The translations under genes were made by a program, and so were the position numbers. Below the pieces are notes generated by a model, which worked only from the letters and a program-made list of their open reading frames with translations, made no database searches and was not told where the DNA came from. Shown piece by piece: positions 48,353-62,674 of a DNA stretch of 64,000 nucleotides (positions are counted from its first letter, which is position 1; the number at the start of each line of letters is the position of its first letter). The stretch comes from Lepus europaeus. Lineage: Eukaryota > Chordata > Mammalia > Lagomorpha > Leporidae. The stretch lies in contig NC_084850.1 of NCBI RefSeq assembly GCF_033115175.1, positions 104,201,439 to 104,265,438 on the forward strand, written 5' to 3'.

Positions 48353-49341
48353 CTATTAAGTACTGAAGACAAAATAAGGTGATTATCTCTTTCTTATATA
48401 TAAGGAAATTTTGGGTTGATATACTTTTTGGCTTTCAACTATCATGCACTTCTTACTAAATCCATGTATTTTCGGCCCTGATCATAAAGCCAAAGTAAGA
48501 AACAATAAATTAGGTTGCAGAATATGAATATAATTAGTTTTCAAAGTAATCTCATTTGTTAATATTTTTGGTAGATTTTTTTCCTTTATCTAATTGGGGT
48601 AGAGGCATAATACTGAATAGGGACATAATTTATGTTTGTAACATTTTTGTCCCTTAATAATCTTTCAATGTTATTACTAAATGAAAATTATCAGACTTAC
48701 ATAATACCTTTCAGAAAGAGAATAAGGCTTTATCTGGATAATAATTAAACGAATGGGAAAAAATTTCAAGATACTGTTCAACTTAAGACACAGAAATAAA
48801 TGAAGGTTACCTTCACAATTTTAAGGAAAGGAGCACTTTCCACTATGCCAGTTCTTTCAATGATAGAAAACAAGAGCTGAATTAACTAAATTTTATAAAA
48901 TTCCTTTATAGGAAAAGTTGTCAGTTCTAAAAATAGTCACGAATGCAAACATTTTGTTGAAGCCCGAGATACTCATAACCTGTAACATTGTTCAATTATA
49001 GAATACTTTCTACTTCCTAAAGTCATTTCCAATTCCTAGAATGCATATCTTTCAGAAGAAAGATTTACATAGCATCCCTTAAAACTGAACTAATAATAAT
49101 TCAATCATTCTTATCCTCTAAATTCATGACTAATGCATGCAGTGATTTCACGGCAACTTTCTTAAAATATTTCCAATAACACAACATTATAGGTTTAGAA
49201 CCAAATCTCTGAAATGAATTTCCTACAAAACAGTAAGTGAAAACTAGTATAAATACATTAGGATATCTAGCTTAGTAAGTTGTCCTTTACAATCACTGTT
49301 TTCTAATAATCATGTTTAAGGAAAATTTAGCTTGGAACCTA

Positions 49342-49482
<141 letters not shown>

Positions 49483-49537
49483 TTATCAGCCCACTACAAA
49501 TGTTATTTAAAAACATGTCTTCAGAAATGAAACCTTA

Positions 49538-49848
49538 GGAGCTGGCATTGTGGCACAGCAGGGTAAGGCACAACCTGAGACGCCAGCATCCCTTATCAAA
49601 ATACTGGTTCAAATGCCGGCTGTTCTGGCTCTCATTCTGCTCTCTTAATGTAGTCTGGGAAAGCAACAGCAGATGTTCCAAATCCAAGAGCCCCTGCCAC
49701 CCACATGGGAGACCAGGATGGAGTTTCTGGCTCCTGGTTTTGGCCTGACCCAGCTCAGATCTTCACAGCCATTTGGAGAGTGAACCTACCAATGGAAGAT
49801 CTCTCTCTGGCACTCTGCCTTTCAAAAAAAAAAATAAAATAAATATTA
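49538..49848 (+). mobile_element. CSINE (old) in intron 23
   Basis: GAGCTGGCATTGTGGCACAG head, A-rich tail. It lies 80 nt upstream of exon 24 in transcript order. Confidence 0.9.
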
Positions 49849-49899
49849 ACCAAAAACAGAAAGACCATCTATGGAAGACAGTGTAAATCATTGTTCAGA

Positions 49900-50085
49900 A
49901 CTTATGTTCTGTTACCAGGCTCCTTGGCTTAATAGTAACATGAACCTGGACAAGTTGCTGAACCTCTCAGTTTCTTTATGTAACAGCACAAAATAACAAC
50001 TCTTTAAATTATTGGGTTACGCTGAAGATCACTGAAATAATGACAGCTTACAACAGTGTCTAATATGAGTTCATGGTAACAATAT
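49900..50085 (+). mobile_element. MIR
   Basis: GGACAAGTTGCTGAACCTCT core and ATTGGGTTACGCTGAAGATC. Confidence 0.7.
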
Positions 50086-50289
50086 CATCTATTATATCAA
50101 TATTTGCTTCCTTGTAAATAAATTTCCATTTCCCACAGACAGTATCAGGACACTAAAAAAGAGGCAGGAAGCCTGGTTTAAAAAATCTATCTACCCCAAG
50201 GAGAGATGTTAGGATCTGAGGCTCCATCTCTCTCCAGAAACACCCCTCCCCTTTCAAGCATGCACCTAAAATTGACAGAATCAACCTCG

Positions 50290-50500
50290 CCAGATCTGAG
50301 GGAAACAATCAAAGGTTGCAGAGGTGGGAACATTTTTTTCTGCCAAGGGCCATTTATATCATCATTTGCCAGACATACAAAATTATCAACAAAACTTAGT
50401 CTGCTTAGAGTTACTGTGGTTGCCTTGGCAAGGTCAGACCAAATGATTTTGCAGGCCTTACACAGCCTGTGGGCCAGACATTTCCCCACCCATGGTACAG
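50290..50500 (+). mobile_element. hAT-Charlie-like nonautonomous element
   Basis: GCAGAGGTGGGAACATTTTT and CTGCCAAGGGCCATTTATAT at one end and GCCTGTGGGCCAGACATTTC at the other are the imperfect inverted ends of a Charlie-type element. Confidence 0.6.
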
Positions 50501-50504
50501 CAAC

Positions 50505-52145
50505 CAAGCCAATGCATAAGGAGAAAGGTGCCTTAGATTTAGATTTCTGTGGTACTTTAACTTACCCCTGCGCCACCTCCACCACTGGTGGGGTGATGGA
50601 TTAAAAATTTAGTTCCTGGTCATAGTATCCCTGTTCTGGAAGGTGCAAAATGAACCTTCTTTCCAAGCAATTGTGGATGTCCAATTCACCTAACTGGGTT
50701 TCCCCAAGGACTGATGCCAAGGAGCTTCTCTTGGATTTGCCTACTACAGAACTGTCACAAGGGACTTGATGGTAATTAGGGTTTATATTGCAGGTAGATG
50801 GTTGGAATTGCCTGCGGTATGAACTCTTTTTGTTCTAAGTAAAACTGGAGATGCTATGATCCAACATCTGAAGAAAATTCTCTTGCAGTAGAGCCCGAGA
50901 GCATCTCTACAATTTAGAAAACCTATGTCTAATGGTAAGGTCCATTAAAGTAAGCATTGCTTATATTTATGTAATTGCAGGTACAGTGTTTCCCCTTAAC
51001 AAAGTAATTTATACAACATTTCTTCTCTAAGACTGTGTTGTTCAATAAAATAAACACTTGAGAAGTGAACTGAAATGTGCAATAACTCTACAGTACACAC
51101 TGTATTTCAAAGAATTGATATGAAAAAGATGTGAAAAATCTCTATAATATTACACTGATTAGATGTTGCAATGAAAACATTTTAGATACAGTGGATTAAA
51201 ATTAACCTCATCTTTTTTTTTTTTTTTAACTTAAATGTGCCTGCCAAAAATGTTTAAATTAAAAATGCGATTTGCATTACATCTGTATTGGAAAACATTA
51301 TACTAAAAAAATTCTACAGAGAATTTTTTAAGGTTCCACAAGATACTTTTGGAAGACTAAAGGTAAGGATGACAAAGAAGTAATATATGAAGCTTGAATT
51401 TTGCTTAGAACTATAATAAAAAAGGAATCCTTTCTGATGGGATGATACTGTTATTTGTACAGAATAATTCAAGTTGGATGGTACATAGTAAATACATAAG
51501 AAAATTAACCCTGGATAGTTCAAATAGCTTGCACAATAATTATAACTGTGCCTAATGATAATGTGGAGAACAGAATTCATAGTTCTTCTATCATTTATTG
51601 CAGAACTCTTTCAACTTTATCCAATTAAAGGTAAGATACCACAAAACTGGCTTTCTAGTGATCTGAGAATAAAATCTACAACCAGTGGTTTGTTGCATCT
51701 TTGGATCTTCTGGGGAACAATTAAAAAAAAAAATCCCCAGACATTTATCAACTACATATTAAAAAAAAAAAAAAAAATTCAAGTGAGCAGCCAGGAAACC
51801 ACTAGGCTATGTTATCCAGAAGTAGCACAAACTCATTTTGAAACAATTCTTAGGCTACTATTCAGTAAGGTGACAAACAAGGACGCAGTCTGGCTTTCAA
51901 ACAATGGCTAGTTCAAGTAGCAAACAGAATCACCTGAGAGAGGTATGTCAACTGGTTGTTCCCAGTACCTTTCCTAATTGATCAGTGTGGGATTATAGTG
52001 ACTGTTAAATATTTTGAATATCACCCAGTGAAAGTTCCTAGTCATCCAAGGGAGAAGACAGAAAAAAACAAACATAAATCATCTAAAAATGAAGGGAAAG
52101 ACCCAGACGAGGAATGTGACTTGCCAAGAGTGACAAGTCTATTTA
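50505..52145. other. Intron 23 DNA, mostly unassigned
   Basis: Between the hAT-like remnant and the CSINE there are vague old-repeat traces (51030-51200, 51640-51830) and A-runs at 51723 and 51761. No exon or regulatory signal recognised. Confidence 0.4.
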
Positions 52146-52470
52146 GGGGCCAGCGCTGTAGCGCAGCACGTTAAAGCCCCAGCTTGCAGCACCCGCATCC
52201 CATATGCCGGTGCGAGTCCTGACTAATCCTCTTCCAAAACAGCTCTCTGCTATGGCCCGGAAAAGCAGTGGAAGATGGCCCAAGTTCTTGGGTCCGCCCC
52301 TCCACCCACATAGGAGACCATGAAGAAACTCCTGGGCTTCGGATCAGCTCAGCTCTGGCCGTTGCAGTCATTTGGGGAGTGAACCAATGGAATGGAAGAC
52401 CTTTACCTCTCTAACTCTTTCATATAAATAAAATAAATCTTTACAATAAATCCTTAAAAAAAAAAAAAAA
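52146..52470 (+). mobile_element. CSINE in intron 23
   Basis: GGGGCCAGCGCTGTAGCGCA head; short target duplication CTATTTA (52139-52145, 52473-52479). Antisense to KDM6A. Confidence 0.93.
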
Positions 52471-52527
52471 GGCTATTTAGTGGCAAAGTCCAGGGGATGA
52501 GCCTAGTAATAGCTCCACATCATCAAA

Positions 52528-52712
52528 TTTTTTTTTAAGGATTTATTTATTTATTTGAAAGTCAGAGTTACACAGAAAGAGGAGAGGCGTAGAGAGAGAG
52601 AGGTCTTCCATCCGATGGTTCACTCCCCAACTGGCTGCAACAGCCGCAGCTGCACCGATCCGAAGCCAGGAGTCTCTTCCAGGCCTCCCACATGGGTGCA
52701 GGGGCCAAAGGA
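52528..52712 (-). mobile_element. CSINE, 5' truncated, in intron 23
   Basis: TTTATTTATTTATTTGAAAGTC tail side to GGTGCAGGGGCCAAAGG. Inverted relative to the copy 57 nt to its left. Confidence 0.9.
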
Positions 52713-52794
52713 CAGTCCTTGCAGTTTTAGCCATAAATAGAAAAATTCTTTTTTCTCTTTGTATGTTTTACGTTTTATTAATTCTGCTTTTCTA

Positions 52795-52995
<201 letters not shown>

Positions 52996-53420
52996 CTACT
53001 ACAAAACCCTTTTGTTTCAATCAGAGAAGCAAATTTGAATCTTACACATTTTCCAAAGAAAAGTTCACAATGAAAAAGAAGCATCAAAACCATGAGTAAA
53101 CAAAAGGAAAAAATTTAACTTTCCATTTCCTAGTTGTATTGCATAATTTTATTTTAGAAATATTAATTATGTAATTCTATTCCTTAAAATTAAAACTACA
53201 ATTTTATGACTTTATGCAATTAGCATAAAGTCGGAGTCTTAATGTAAAATTGTGCAAGAGTTTTAAGTCAAAGAAAATAATTTAAATGTAAAATCTAGCA
53301 TAGTTTAAACACATGAATCATAAAAATTATAAATGAAATAGTAAAGGAAATTGTAGATGATTCTCAATCTTCCAAAGGATACCTCTTTTTCTCAGTTCAC
53401 AGAAGTATTATGAGAACTTA

Positions 53421-53571
<151 letters not shown>

Positions 53572-53636
53572 TTATCTGAAGATGTAGATTCACTATCTGA
53601 GTGGTCTTTATGATGAGTTCTTTTCTCATTTTCTTC
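53572..53636 (-). CDS. KDM6A: KDM6A exon 21 (residues 1049-1069)
   Basis: This 65-nt micro-exon encodes the charged, serine-rich peptide EENEKRTHHKDHSDSESTSSD plus two bases (AA) of an asparagine codon. The acceptor is CTATAG and the donor GTGAGT. It is separated from exon 22 by an intron of only 75 nt. The stretch is acidic and Ser-rich, looks disordered, and lies just before the catalytic core. Confidence 0.95.
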
Positions 53637-53747
53637 CTATAGATTAAGCAAAAAAGCAATTTGAGTTAAATTTTACGATTGGCTATCCTTTCCATCACAT
53701 GACTGAAAAAATTTACTTCTTGATTGAATGCTTTTATCTACTTTTTG

Positions 53748-54005
53748 AAACCAGGCGAAAAAGAGCTCCCAACTACTGGTCCACTCCTCAAATGCCTGCA
53801 ATGGCAAGAGCCCAAGCCAAAATTGGGGACTCAATCCAGGTCTCTTATGTGGCTGACAAGGACCCAATTATTTGAACCATTACCTGCTGCCTCCCAGGAT
53901 ATGTATAAGCAGGAAGCTAGAATCCAGTGCAGAGCTGGATTTTTGAACCCAGGTACTCTGACACAGGATGTGGGCATCCTGAGTGTCATCTCAATGTCCA
54001 TGCCA
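53748..54005 (-). mobile_element. CSINE (old) in intron 20
   Basis: CCACTCCTCAAATGCCTGCA, GGACTCAATCCAGGTCTCTT and GTATAAGCAGGAAGCTAGAA mark an old antisense copy lacking the tail. It lies about 110 nt upstream of exon 21 in transcript order. Confidence 0.8.
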
Positions 54006-54257
54006 ATTCTACCCCTGAAATTAGCTATCTATAGACCTTACACGTGAAAATTTTTTAGAAGACCATATTAAATAAAGACTCAAGAAAAGTCAAATCTCAC
54101 TGGCGTGGTATCCAGTTTCCTCTACTAGTCATAAAGCTATACAATAAATTCTCATACTGATCCCATTTCCAAGGAGTAAAAACTGAAGAAAAATTTAAGA
54201 GGCCTAAGAAGTTCCAATCTTGATCAGAAATGTTCTAACAGAGGGGCATGCAAATGT

Positions 54258-54612
54258 ACATAGTAACAAGTCTTCTAAAAGTTTACAAAAAATGTGTACT
54301 ATGAAAAAAACTATGTGGATTTAAAGGGTTTTTTTGCATCAAAATAAGCTGGTCTTCTCTCTGCTATGGCTTGGGAAAGCAGTAGAAGATGGCCTAAGTC
54401 CTTGGGCACCTATACTCATGTGGGAGACCTGGAAGAAGCTCCTGGCTCCTGGCTTCAGATTGGCACAGCTCCGGCCGTTGCAGCCAATTGGAGAGTGAAC
54501 CAGCGGATGGAAGACCTTTCTCCTCTACCTCTCCTCTCCTCTCCTCTCCTCTCTGTGTAACTCTTTCAAAAAAAAAAAGCTGGTCTTTTAATTCTATTCT
54601 ATGACCTTTTTA
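54258..54612. mobile_element. Mariner MITE split by a CSINE
   Basis: Left part AAGTCTTCTAAAAGTTTACA to TTTTTGCATCAAAATAAGCT, right part GGTCTTTTAATTCTATTCTA and CTTTTTAAAGTTCTCTTGAG. Confidence 0.7.
54357..54576 (+). mobile_element. 5'-truncated CSINE with target duplication
   Basis: Starts internally at CTCTGCTATGGCTTGGG and ends with a (CTCCT)n run and A tail. Perfect duplication AAGCTGGTCTT at 54346-54356 and 54577-54587. Confidence 0.92.
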
Positions 54613-55715
54613 AAGTTCTCTTGAGAATGTGTAATGGTGGAGATGAAGATTTTCTCTATTCTTATATTATGTACAAATGGAAGATGTTCTTCCACAGCTA
54701 AAACCTTACTCCATAAAAAATTATACAAAAATGATCAAACATTTACAATATTACTAAGGAAATTAAATGCTAGATAAAATAGGTGCTTTTACAATGTGAA
54801 TATTAATTTTATTTATAATTCTTGTCACAGACATGCTATTTCTCAACACTGTGGTTCATTTCTGAATTAGCAATACTTTCCATCCTACAAAATGCAGTTT
54901 CTGAACACTTCTCAAATTTTTCACATTTCTTTTCCTTTCTCATTTAAACACTTAGCCTATATTATCTTTACTTTACAACTCTTCCTCCAAATTTTTCTTA
55001 ATCTCTAAACCTCGCTTGCTATTTATTCTATTCTGACCATATGATTACCATTTACCCGAAGTTATCTTGGAAGTCTGAACTATATAAATATATAGACAAT
55101 GAATTCACTGCAACTCATTAAAGCTGCAGGACAGATCTTACTAGATGAATTTCTTTGTAGTAAATTGGGAAAGGAATACACACAGAACTGTACTGACACA
55201 AGTGTTGCCATGATTTGGAAATATGAACTCAGGGGGCAGAATTTTAAACAATTCTAACAAGAAGTAAATCCAATGAATCACAAGTTACAGACTTTTAGAC
55301 ACTTAATAAATTTTAGCTGTAGACTATGCGAAGAAAGAGCACAATTTTTGAGTGATGCATTTAATAACTTCATTTCTGTGACTGGTTTATATTTTGTGGG
55401 GGAATTCTCAAAGTTCTCATTATAGTACTAGAGGATTTCAGTAATACTTCAGTGCTGAAAGGCTTATACAAGCCTTATAATAATAATCCTGATTATTTTT
55501 CAAATTTGTTTATAAATTTTCCACCTATTTTGAGATAATTTCTGTAAATTTCCATTTCTCCTTTAGTTTTCTCTTGCAGTCTAAGGTAGGTAAGAATATT
55601 AATGTTTCCTGGAACAGCTTTCTATCAGATAATATTAATCTGGCAGGAGAAAAAAAAATGGGAAGACAGAAGACTAGGGATTCAGTAAGTATAAAGCAAA
55701 TTTAAGTTCAGTGGG
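54613..55715. other. Unique AT-rich intron 20 DNA
   Basis: No feature recognised. Confidence 0.45.
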
Positions 55716-55716
55716 G

Positions 55717-55885
55717 TTTTCAATCAGGTGTGATTTTTCTCTCCAGGGAACATTTGACATGTCTGGAGAGATTTTTGAGAGGCTAGATACGTATGCTACA
55801 AACATTTTTTCCACACTGGATAGGCCCCCACAACAAAGAATTTCAGCCCAAAGCATTCATTAGTGCTTCTGAAATTCTTCTCTAA
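55717..55885. mobile_element. MER5-type hAT element
   Basis: TTTTCAATCAGGTGTGATTT, CCAGGGAACATTTGACATGT, CTGGAGAGATTTTTGA and GCCCCCACAACAAAGAATTT follow the MER5A pattern. In KDM6A intron 20. Confidence 0.75.
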
Positions 55886-56115
55886 ACAGAAATAACTCCA
55901 AACTGAAGGAGTCAGCTCACTGAACAGTAATTGTATTTCCCCATCAAGACACCGACTTTATAATCCCTTAGATTTGCTTAGACTTAACTAAGAGTAAACT
56001 GGTTAGCACTTAAAAAGTACTTTATGTAACACAGACTAAAGAAGTGTTTACAAAAGTCATGTATCCTTTCCAACTCCAAAATAAAATCATCTTTAAAACC
56101 CTAATATAATCTTCA

Positions 56116-56403
<288 letters not shown>

Positions 56404-56837
56404 TTAAGAAAAAAGGGAAAGTATTTTATAGCAAAGTATTCAATCCCCCTAAAGACCAATGAGGGTCTCTACATTCTCTAAGGTATGTGCCAAGTTTGAA
56501 AAATCATAAACTGAGACCCAGGACCTCACTGTCCTGTCATCACAACAAAAGAAAACTGAAGTTTCATTTTTCTTTCATTAGTTAACAAAATTGTAACTGT
56601 ATAGCTAAACCAAAATAAAAGCTAAATTTAAAAACCATCATGAAATCACCAGTTACCAGTATCAGCATCATATAGTAATAACATGGATTAAAGAAGTGAT
56701 ACATATGCATAAACATATGCACATACATACACCCCTTTAGAACCAGGAAAAATTAAAATGAACTATAATGAAAAAGTTTCTGCTAATGGTTTAAAAGATA
56801 GCAAAAGAAATATATAAAAATTTTACTTTTAAATTTA

Positions 56838-56972
<135 letters not shown>

Positions 56973-57885
56973 TTAGATCTCAGAAAAAGAGCTTTTATTT
57001 AAATATCAAGCTTCAAACTCATATTATCACAATTTAAACAAATAATGAATCTTACATATTGACACTTTATTTCACAGTATCTTATCACTCACTGCCTTTT
57101 GATTCTGACTGTAATGAGACAGTAAACCCATCTCTCTTGTCCATTATGTATTGAAAAAAATATGTGAGAAATGAAATTCAAATTAAACTTCACAATCAAA
57201 ATGTTTTTCAAAATTCAAACTTTTAAGAGTTCAAAATATTATCATCGAAATGTAAGCAGGCTGAAAAAGACCCATAGAAAACAGATCTTAATTTTATAAT
57301 TTTACACTCAGACTCCAGAAGTTTTATTTTATGTCTACCCCAGGGTTTCCCTAACATAGTAAAGGATCAATAACCACTGGATGGAGGAAAGACTATTCTC
57401 ATCTGGCTTCAACAGGGCAAAAGGACCAAACTTCCAAAGCGAACTCTAGGAGGACCATTTGAGAGAAACCTAAATGGGAGGTGTTTTGACTGAATTTCCT
57501 ACAGCAAATATTTAAATTTCTATAAAGTAAATGTATATGTATTTATTTGCCAGATGGATAAAACAGAAAGAATACTAAGGTCCACACAACCAGTAGAACA
57601 TGGACTTAAAACCTAGCTTACTCAAAAATAGTTGTACTTTTAAGTACTCAAAATTAGGACAGAAAAAGTATTTGTACTTCTCACTATTCTAATATAATTA
57701 CGGTTAGTAGCTGAGAAGGCATTTTAAAAACGTTATTACAAAATGTTCTCCAACATACATTTTTTCTCCCTCAAAATTATTCAAGCTGTTGCCAATAACT
57801 GTAATGTTTCCTAAAGGCCAAACATATTGATTTAAAGAAAGATAGGCAGGTACAAACACGAGTTTGACTGATATTTAGTCAGTCA

Positions 57886-58029
<144 letters not shown>

Positions 58030-58420
58030 TTAAAAAAGAAGGGAGAATAAATCAGCTCTACATTTATTAGGAAAAAGGGGAAAAATCCTGAATTAAGTCC
58101 TAATTAAATGACAAGGTATTTACATAAATCCATGAGATTTGGATCCATCACGAAAACACAAAAAATTATTAACTTCAGCAAATACTTATATTGACTGCTA
58201 TAATTTCCATTGAAAAAAATTAAAGCACAGCACATAAATTACTGATGACATTCTTTATTTTGTTCATAATTTTCCAACTGATTTTCTTCATCTGAAGAAC
58301 AAATATGAAATCCTGTTTTCTCTCCACTATCAGATTTTTTTCCATCAAATGTTAAAAGATTTGACTTAAAAAGATCTATATAATTGGAAAAACAGAGTAT
58401 TTCTTCCTGCATCTTATCTT

Positions 58421-58750
58421 TTTTTTTTTTTTGACAGGCAGAGTGGATAGTGAGAGAGTGAGAGACAGGGAGCATGGTCTTCCTTTTTGCCGTTGGTTCA
58501 CCCTCCAATGGCTGCTGCGGCCGGCGCATCTCGCTGATCCGAAGCCAGGAGCCAGGTGCTTCTCCTGGTCTCCCATGAGGGTGCAGGGCCCAAGGACTTG
58601 GGCCATCCTCCACTGCCTTCCCGGGCCACAGCAGAGAGCTGGCCTGGAAGAGGGGCAACCGGGACAGAATCCGGCGCCCCGACTGGGACTAGAACCCAGT
58701 GTGCCGGCGCCACAAGGTGGAGATTAGCCTGTTAAGCCACGGCGCCGGCC
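58421..58750 (-). mobile_element. CSINE2, young, in intron 17
   Basis: T-run and TTTGACAGGCAGAGTGG to GGCGCCGGCC. Perfect 15-bp target duplication CCTGCATCTTATCTT (58406-58420, 58751-58765). CpGs largely retained. Confidence 0.97.
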
Positions 58751-59648
58751 CCTGCATCTTATCTTAGCAATTATAGCCAGTGTATCTTTGTGACAACTCT
58801 CAAAATTGAGATTTTTCCTTTCTTTTCTCAAGCCTGAATTTATCTCTGTTCTTTTCTTTCTCAAGGAGTTTCCGTGCAATAAAATTGATCATGGTGTCAA
58901 TCTCCTACACTTAGAGCAAATTATACTTTCTCTCCACAATGCATATAGTTGCTATCCATTCTCTTGACACTATACACAACTCTTACTTGTATTTGGGGTT
59001 TATTTTTTCTGTAATGAATGTATCACATTTGTCAAAATGATATTCTTAAAATATGGTCAAATTATTTGCATGCTGCAATTCTTTCAGTATAAGAAAAAGA
59101 GATACTTCCAATGTCTTAAAAGTCTCTACCCAACTTTAAAAAAAAATCAATTCATTATCAAATACTATATACTAAAATTTTGGTAAAGAATTCAAAAATT
59201 ATAATTATAGTAGGAAGTAAAAAACTCAATACCTTTATACTTAAGAAGGCATCAGTTATTTTTCACCACAAATTATGAGTTCAATAAAATTTTCCTTATT
59301 TTTCTATGTTTTTGCTATGCTGAAAATTTTTACCAAACAAGCCTGTTTGGTGGGCACTAAGGAACAGGGTTGAATTTCACTGCTATAAACTGTTGAGATG
59401 TTATACTAACTCATACCATGGGTGTCACTTAAATTTTTCAGCTATCTCCAAGTAAATGCAAAGATCTTAAAATGAATAAATTGGTAAATCTTTCATATGA
59501 AAGTATGTGAAATAGTTGTTAAATTCAAACTCTGTAAGTTTGACTAATAGTTAAGATGAAAGTTTAAATAAATGAACATTCATCCTAACCAATACCAGAT
59601 TTCAACATCTTTCTACAAAGCGTGAGTACTCTACATATTTACAGAAAG

Positions 59649-59945
59649 AGGCCTGCATTGCAGCACAGTGGGTCAAGTCCCTGCCTCCAACTCCAGCATC
59701 CTATACCAGAGTGCCTTTTAGAGTCCCAGCTACTCTACTTCCAAACCAGCTCCCTGGCAGTGGAAGGTGACACAAGTATAGGTGACCCTGCCGGAAATGT
59801 GCAAGACCAGGAAGGGGTTACTGGTTCCTGGCTTTGGCCGGGATGCTGTGGCAATTTAGGGAGGGAACCAGCAGAAGAAGATCTCTTTCTCTTTCTATCT
59901 CTGTAGCTCTGCTTTCAAATGAAAAGAAACAAATCTTTTTTGAAA
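59649..59945 (+). mobile_element. CSINE (old) in intron 17
   Basis: GAGGCCTGCATTGCAGCACA head, CAAATGAAAAGAAAC tail. Confidence 0.88.
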
Positions 59946-60652
59946 AAGTCATACATTTAAGCTGCTTAATTAAGGTATAAAATTGGAACTAATTTATAAA
60001 CTCCATGGGATTTTTGCTTTTAACAAGTAGAAAATTCCCAGCAGAGACTGCTAAGGAAACATTTCACTACTATTAAACCAATACAAAGCAAAAAAACACC
60101 TAAAATATTCATACAAATATTAGTTTTTTTCATGCTGAATTGTTTATCTGCCAGTGTTCAACATTACTATTTAAATAAAATATGGCTCAATACATAAAAT
60201 TTGCTTTTCAGAAAAGGATTTGGATATAATACTATATAGAAAATGTTTAATATTTTAAGAAACTGTAAAGTATGGACCACATATGAAAACTGCACTACAA
60301 AAGACCATCTCATGCTAATTAAATGTGGCACCAAAAATTAAGTTTCTACAACATTCAAGATGTTGAGATGAGAACAGGAAAGAGGGCTTGTGAAATTAGA
60401 ACTCTTTCATTTCTGTAGTTATGTAACAATTTAAATAGGCAAATGAGAAAGTAAAATGAAGGAAAGTATTTTAAAAATAGAAAATAAAAGGGTGAGGCAT
60501 GATTAAGGGAGCTGATAATGATTCAACCACTTTAATATTGCAATTTTAATTTAAACCATGAAAGAAGCAAAAGTACTGGTATGTTTTAATGTATACCACC
60601 GTATACACTGCAACACTAAGATAAACCAGAGTCAGATTAAAATTAACCATCA

Positions 60653-60980
60653 ATGGAGGCAGCATTGTGGGGTAATGGGGTAAGGCTGCCATGTGTGACA
60701 CCAGCATCTTGTACCATGTACTGTTTTTGGTCCCAGCTACTACACTTGGGATCCAGCTCCCTGCAAATGTGCCTGGGAAAACAGTGGAAGATGGCCCAAG
60801 TACTTGAGCCACTGCACCCACATGGGAGCCCCAGAGGAAGCTCTTGTCTCCTGGCTTAGGTCTGACCCAGCCCTGGCCATTATGGACATTTGGAAAACGA
60901 ATCAGTGGATGGAAGATCTCTCTGCCTCCCCCCACTCCCCATAAACTCTGCCTTCCAAACAAAATAAATCATTAAAAAAT
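60653..60980 (+). mobile_element. CSINE (old) in intron 17
   Basis: GGAGGCAGCATTGTGGGGTA head, AACAAAATAAATC tail. Confidence 0.88.
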
Positions 60981-62039
60981 ATATTAACCATCATTTAAAA
61001 AACTGTGTATGTGAAAATAAGACAGTATTCAAAATAGTGCACACAAGTCCTATCAGTTTATTATTGTGCTCCAAACACCAATTATTTACTTGCCTGTTAA
61101 GGTTAAGCCTGAAATAAATACGATTTGTACTGAAAAACTGATCGATGTAGTTGCCTATTCAACAATTATCAGCTTTTACCACTGAAAATATACTTATCAA
61201 TCCTGATGCAAGGGCAGGACTGTGGACAATAGGAATAGACTTTCACCTCCTAAGCTTGTAAGTGTCCAATATTGTTTATTACAACTAAAGTCCTATAATA
61301 AATTTAATGTAAAAATCCAAATTGGAAAAAGCAGTTAAAGTTGAAGAAAAAAGCAAGGTGTTGGAAAAGTTTAAGATTAGCCCATTTTAAATTCTTTTCT
61401 CCCATTTGAAACTTTCCTCAAGCAAAGCAGAGCAAGAGGAAATTAGTTGTTTCCCAACTGTTTAAACTGACTTAAACCTACTTTCAAATTTACCCACATC
61501 TTTTATAGAGAAATGACGGAAAAGTGCTCTGTTGGTAACCCCATCTACACTTGGTCTTTTGTTAGGAAGCTCCAAGAGCCTGCATCACTGTTCCCTTACC
61601 TGAATCTGGACTCCTTTCCAGCACAGGCCATCAAAAACCAGAACACAGACATGGCAAATAGCATGACACCTATCATTTGCCATCTTGACTTTGTCCTCTA
61701 AGGCTCAGAAAAATGTTTTATATACAATTTATCTGAGCATTTTTTTTTTTTGGTCTCTTCATTAACAAACCATTGCCTAGATTTGCTGGAATAACCCAAG
61801 CAACTCCAAGGGTCAAGAGTTTTGATGACTCTAGCTACCCAAAAAATATATAGTAAGATAAAACTGCCTTTACATGTTAAATACTGAAAATAAAACTATG
61901 AGAACGAATTTAAATATTCTGACGTGAGTGTTCACATATTCCTCAAAAATGAGATGTAAGATTATAATCATTAATACATTAGAAAATACAATCAACTCGG
62001 CTCCTGTTCCATAAAATTTTATTTATGAAAACTGCTACT

Positions 62040-62400
62040 GGGGCTGGCACTGTGGCGTAGTGGGCTAAGCCTCTGCCTGCGGCACCAGCATCCCACATGG
62101 GTACCAGTTCTAGTCCTGGTTGCTCCTCTTCCAATCCAGCTCTCCACTATGGCCTGGGAAAGCAGTACTTGGGCCTCTGCAAGTGCTATGGCCTAGAAAA
62201 GCAAGTGCTTGGGCCTGTGCACCCAAGTTGGATAGTGAGAAGAAGTTCCTGGCTTCTGATTGGCCCAGCTCCAGCCACCGCAGCCATTTAGGGAGTGAAC
62301 TAGCGGATGGAAGACCTTTCTCTGTCTCTACCTCTCTGTCTTTAACTCTACCTCTCAAATAAAATCTTAAATAAAAAAAAAAAAAAAAAGAAAGAAAAAA
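62040..62400 (+). mobile_element. CSINE2 in intron 17
   Basis: GGGGCTGGCACTGTGGCGTA head. An internal stretch CTTGGGCCT...GGCCTAGAAAAGCAAGTG is partly duplicated (62160-62220). 13-bp target duplication GAAAACTGCTACT at 62027-62039 and 62401-62413. Confidence 0.95.
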
Positions 62401-62674
62401 GAAAACTGCTACTGTACAGTTTATAACTTGGAGAAAGAGAATACAGCTCCTTGCAACTCCTACTAAAACCACTGCTCCAGAAAACTGGATGCAGTCTATG
62501 ATGACAGTTTTCAACTTCTAAATTTCCCCCACTTGCTAGCAGTTGTCCCAAGTTTATAGAGAGTAAAAGAGTGAGGAAGGCCCTGCTGCAGCAGAGTTGA
62601 GGCACCAGAATCTAGGAAACAGGACAGTGGCTGCAGCAGCTGGGTAGGGAGCAGGTAAAAGACAGTCAAGACAA

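Noticed and set aside
51555-51911. A 118-codon plus-strand open frame in intron 23
   Set aside because: It contains poly-lysine from A-runs and old-repeat-like sequence, and has no recognisable domain.
58239-58658. A 139-codon minus-strand open frame in intron 17
   Set aside because: Half is CSINE2; the rest is AT-rich intron without splice sites or similarity to KDM6A.
61513-61701. A 62-codon plus-strand open frame in intron 17
   Set aside because: No similarity, no splice or promoter context; probably chance.
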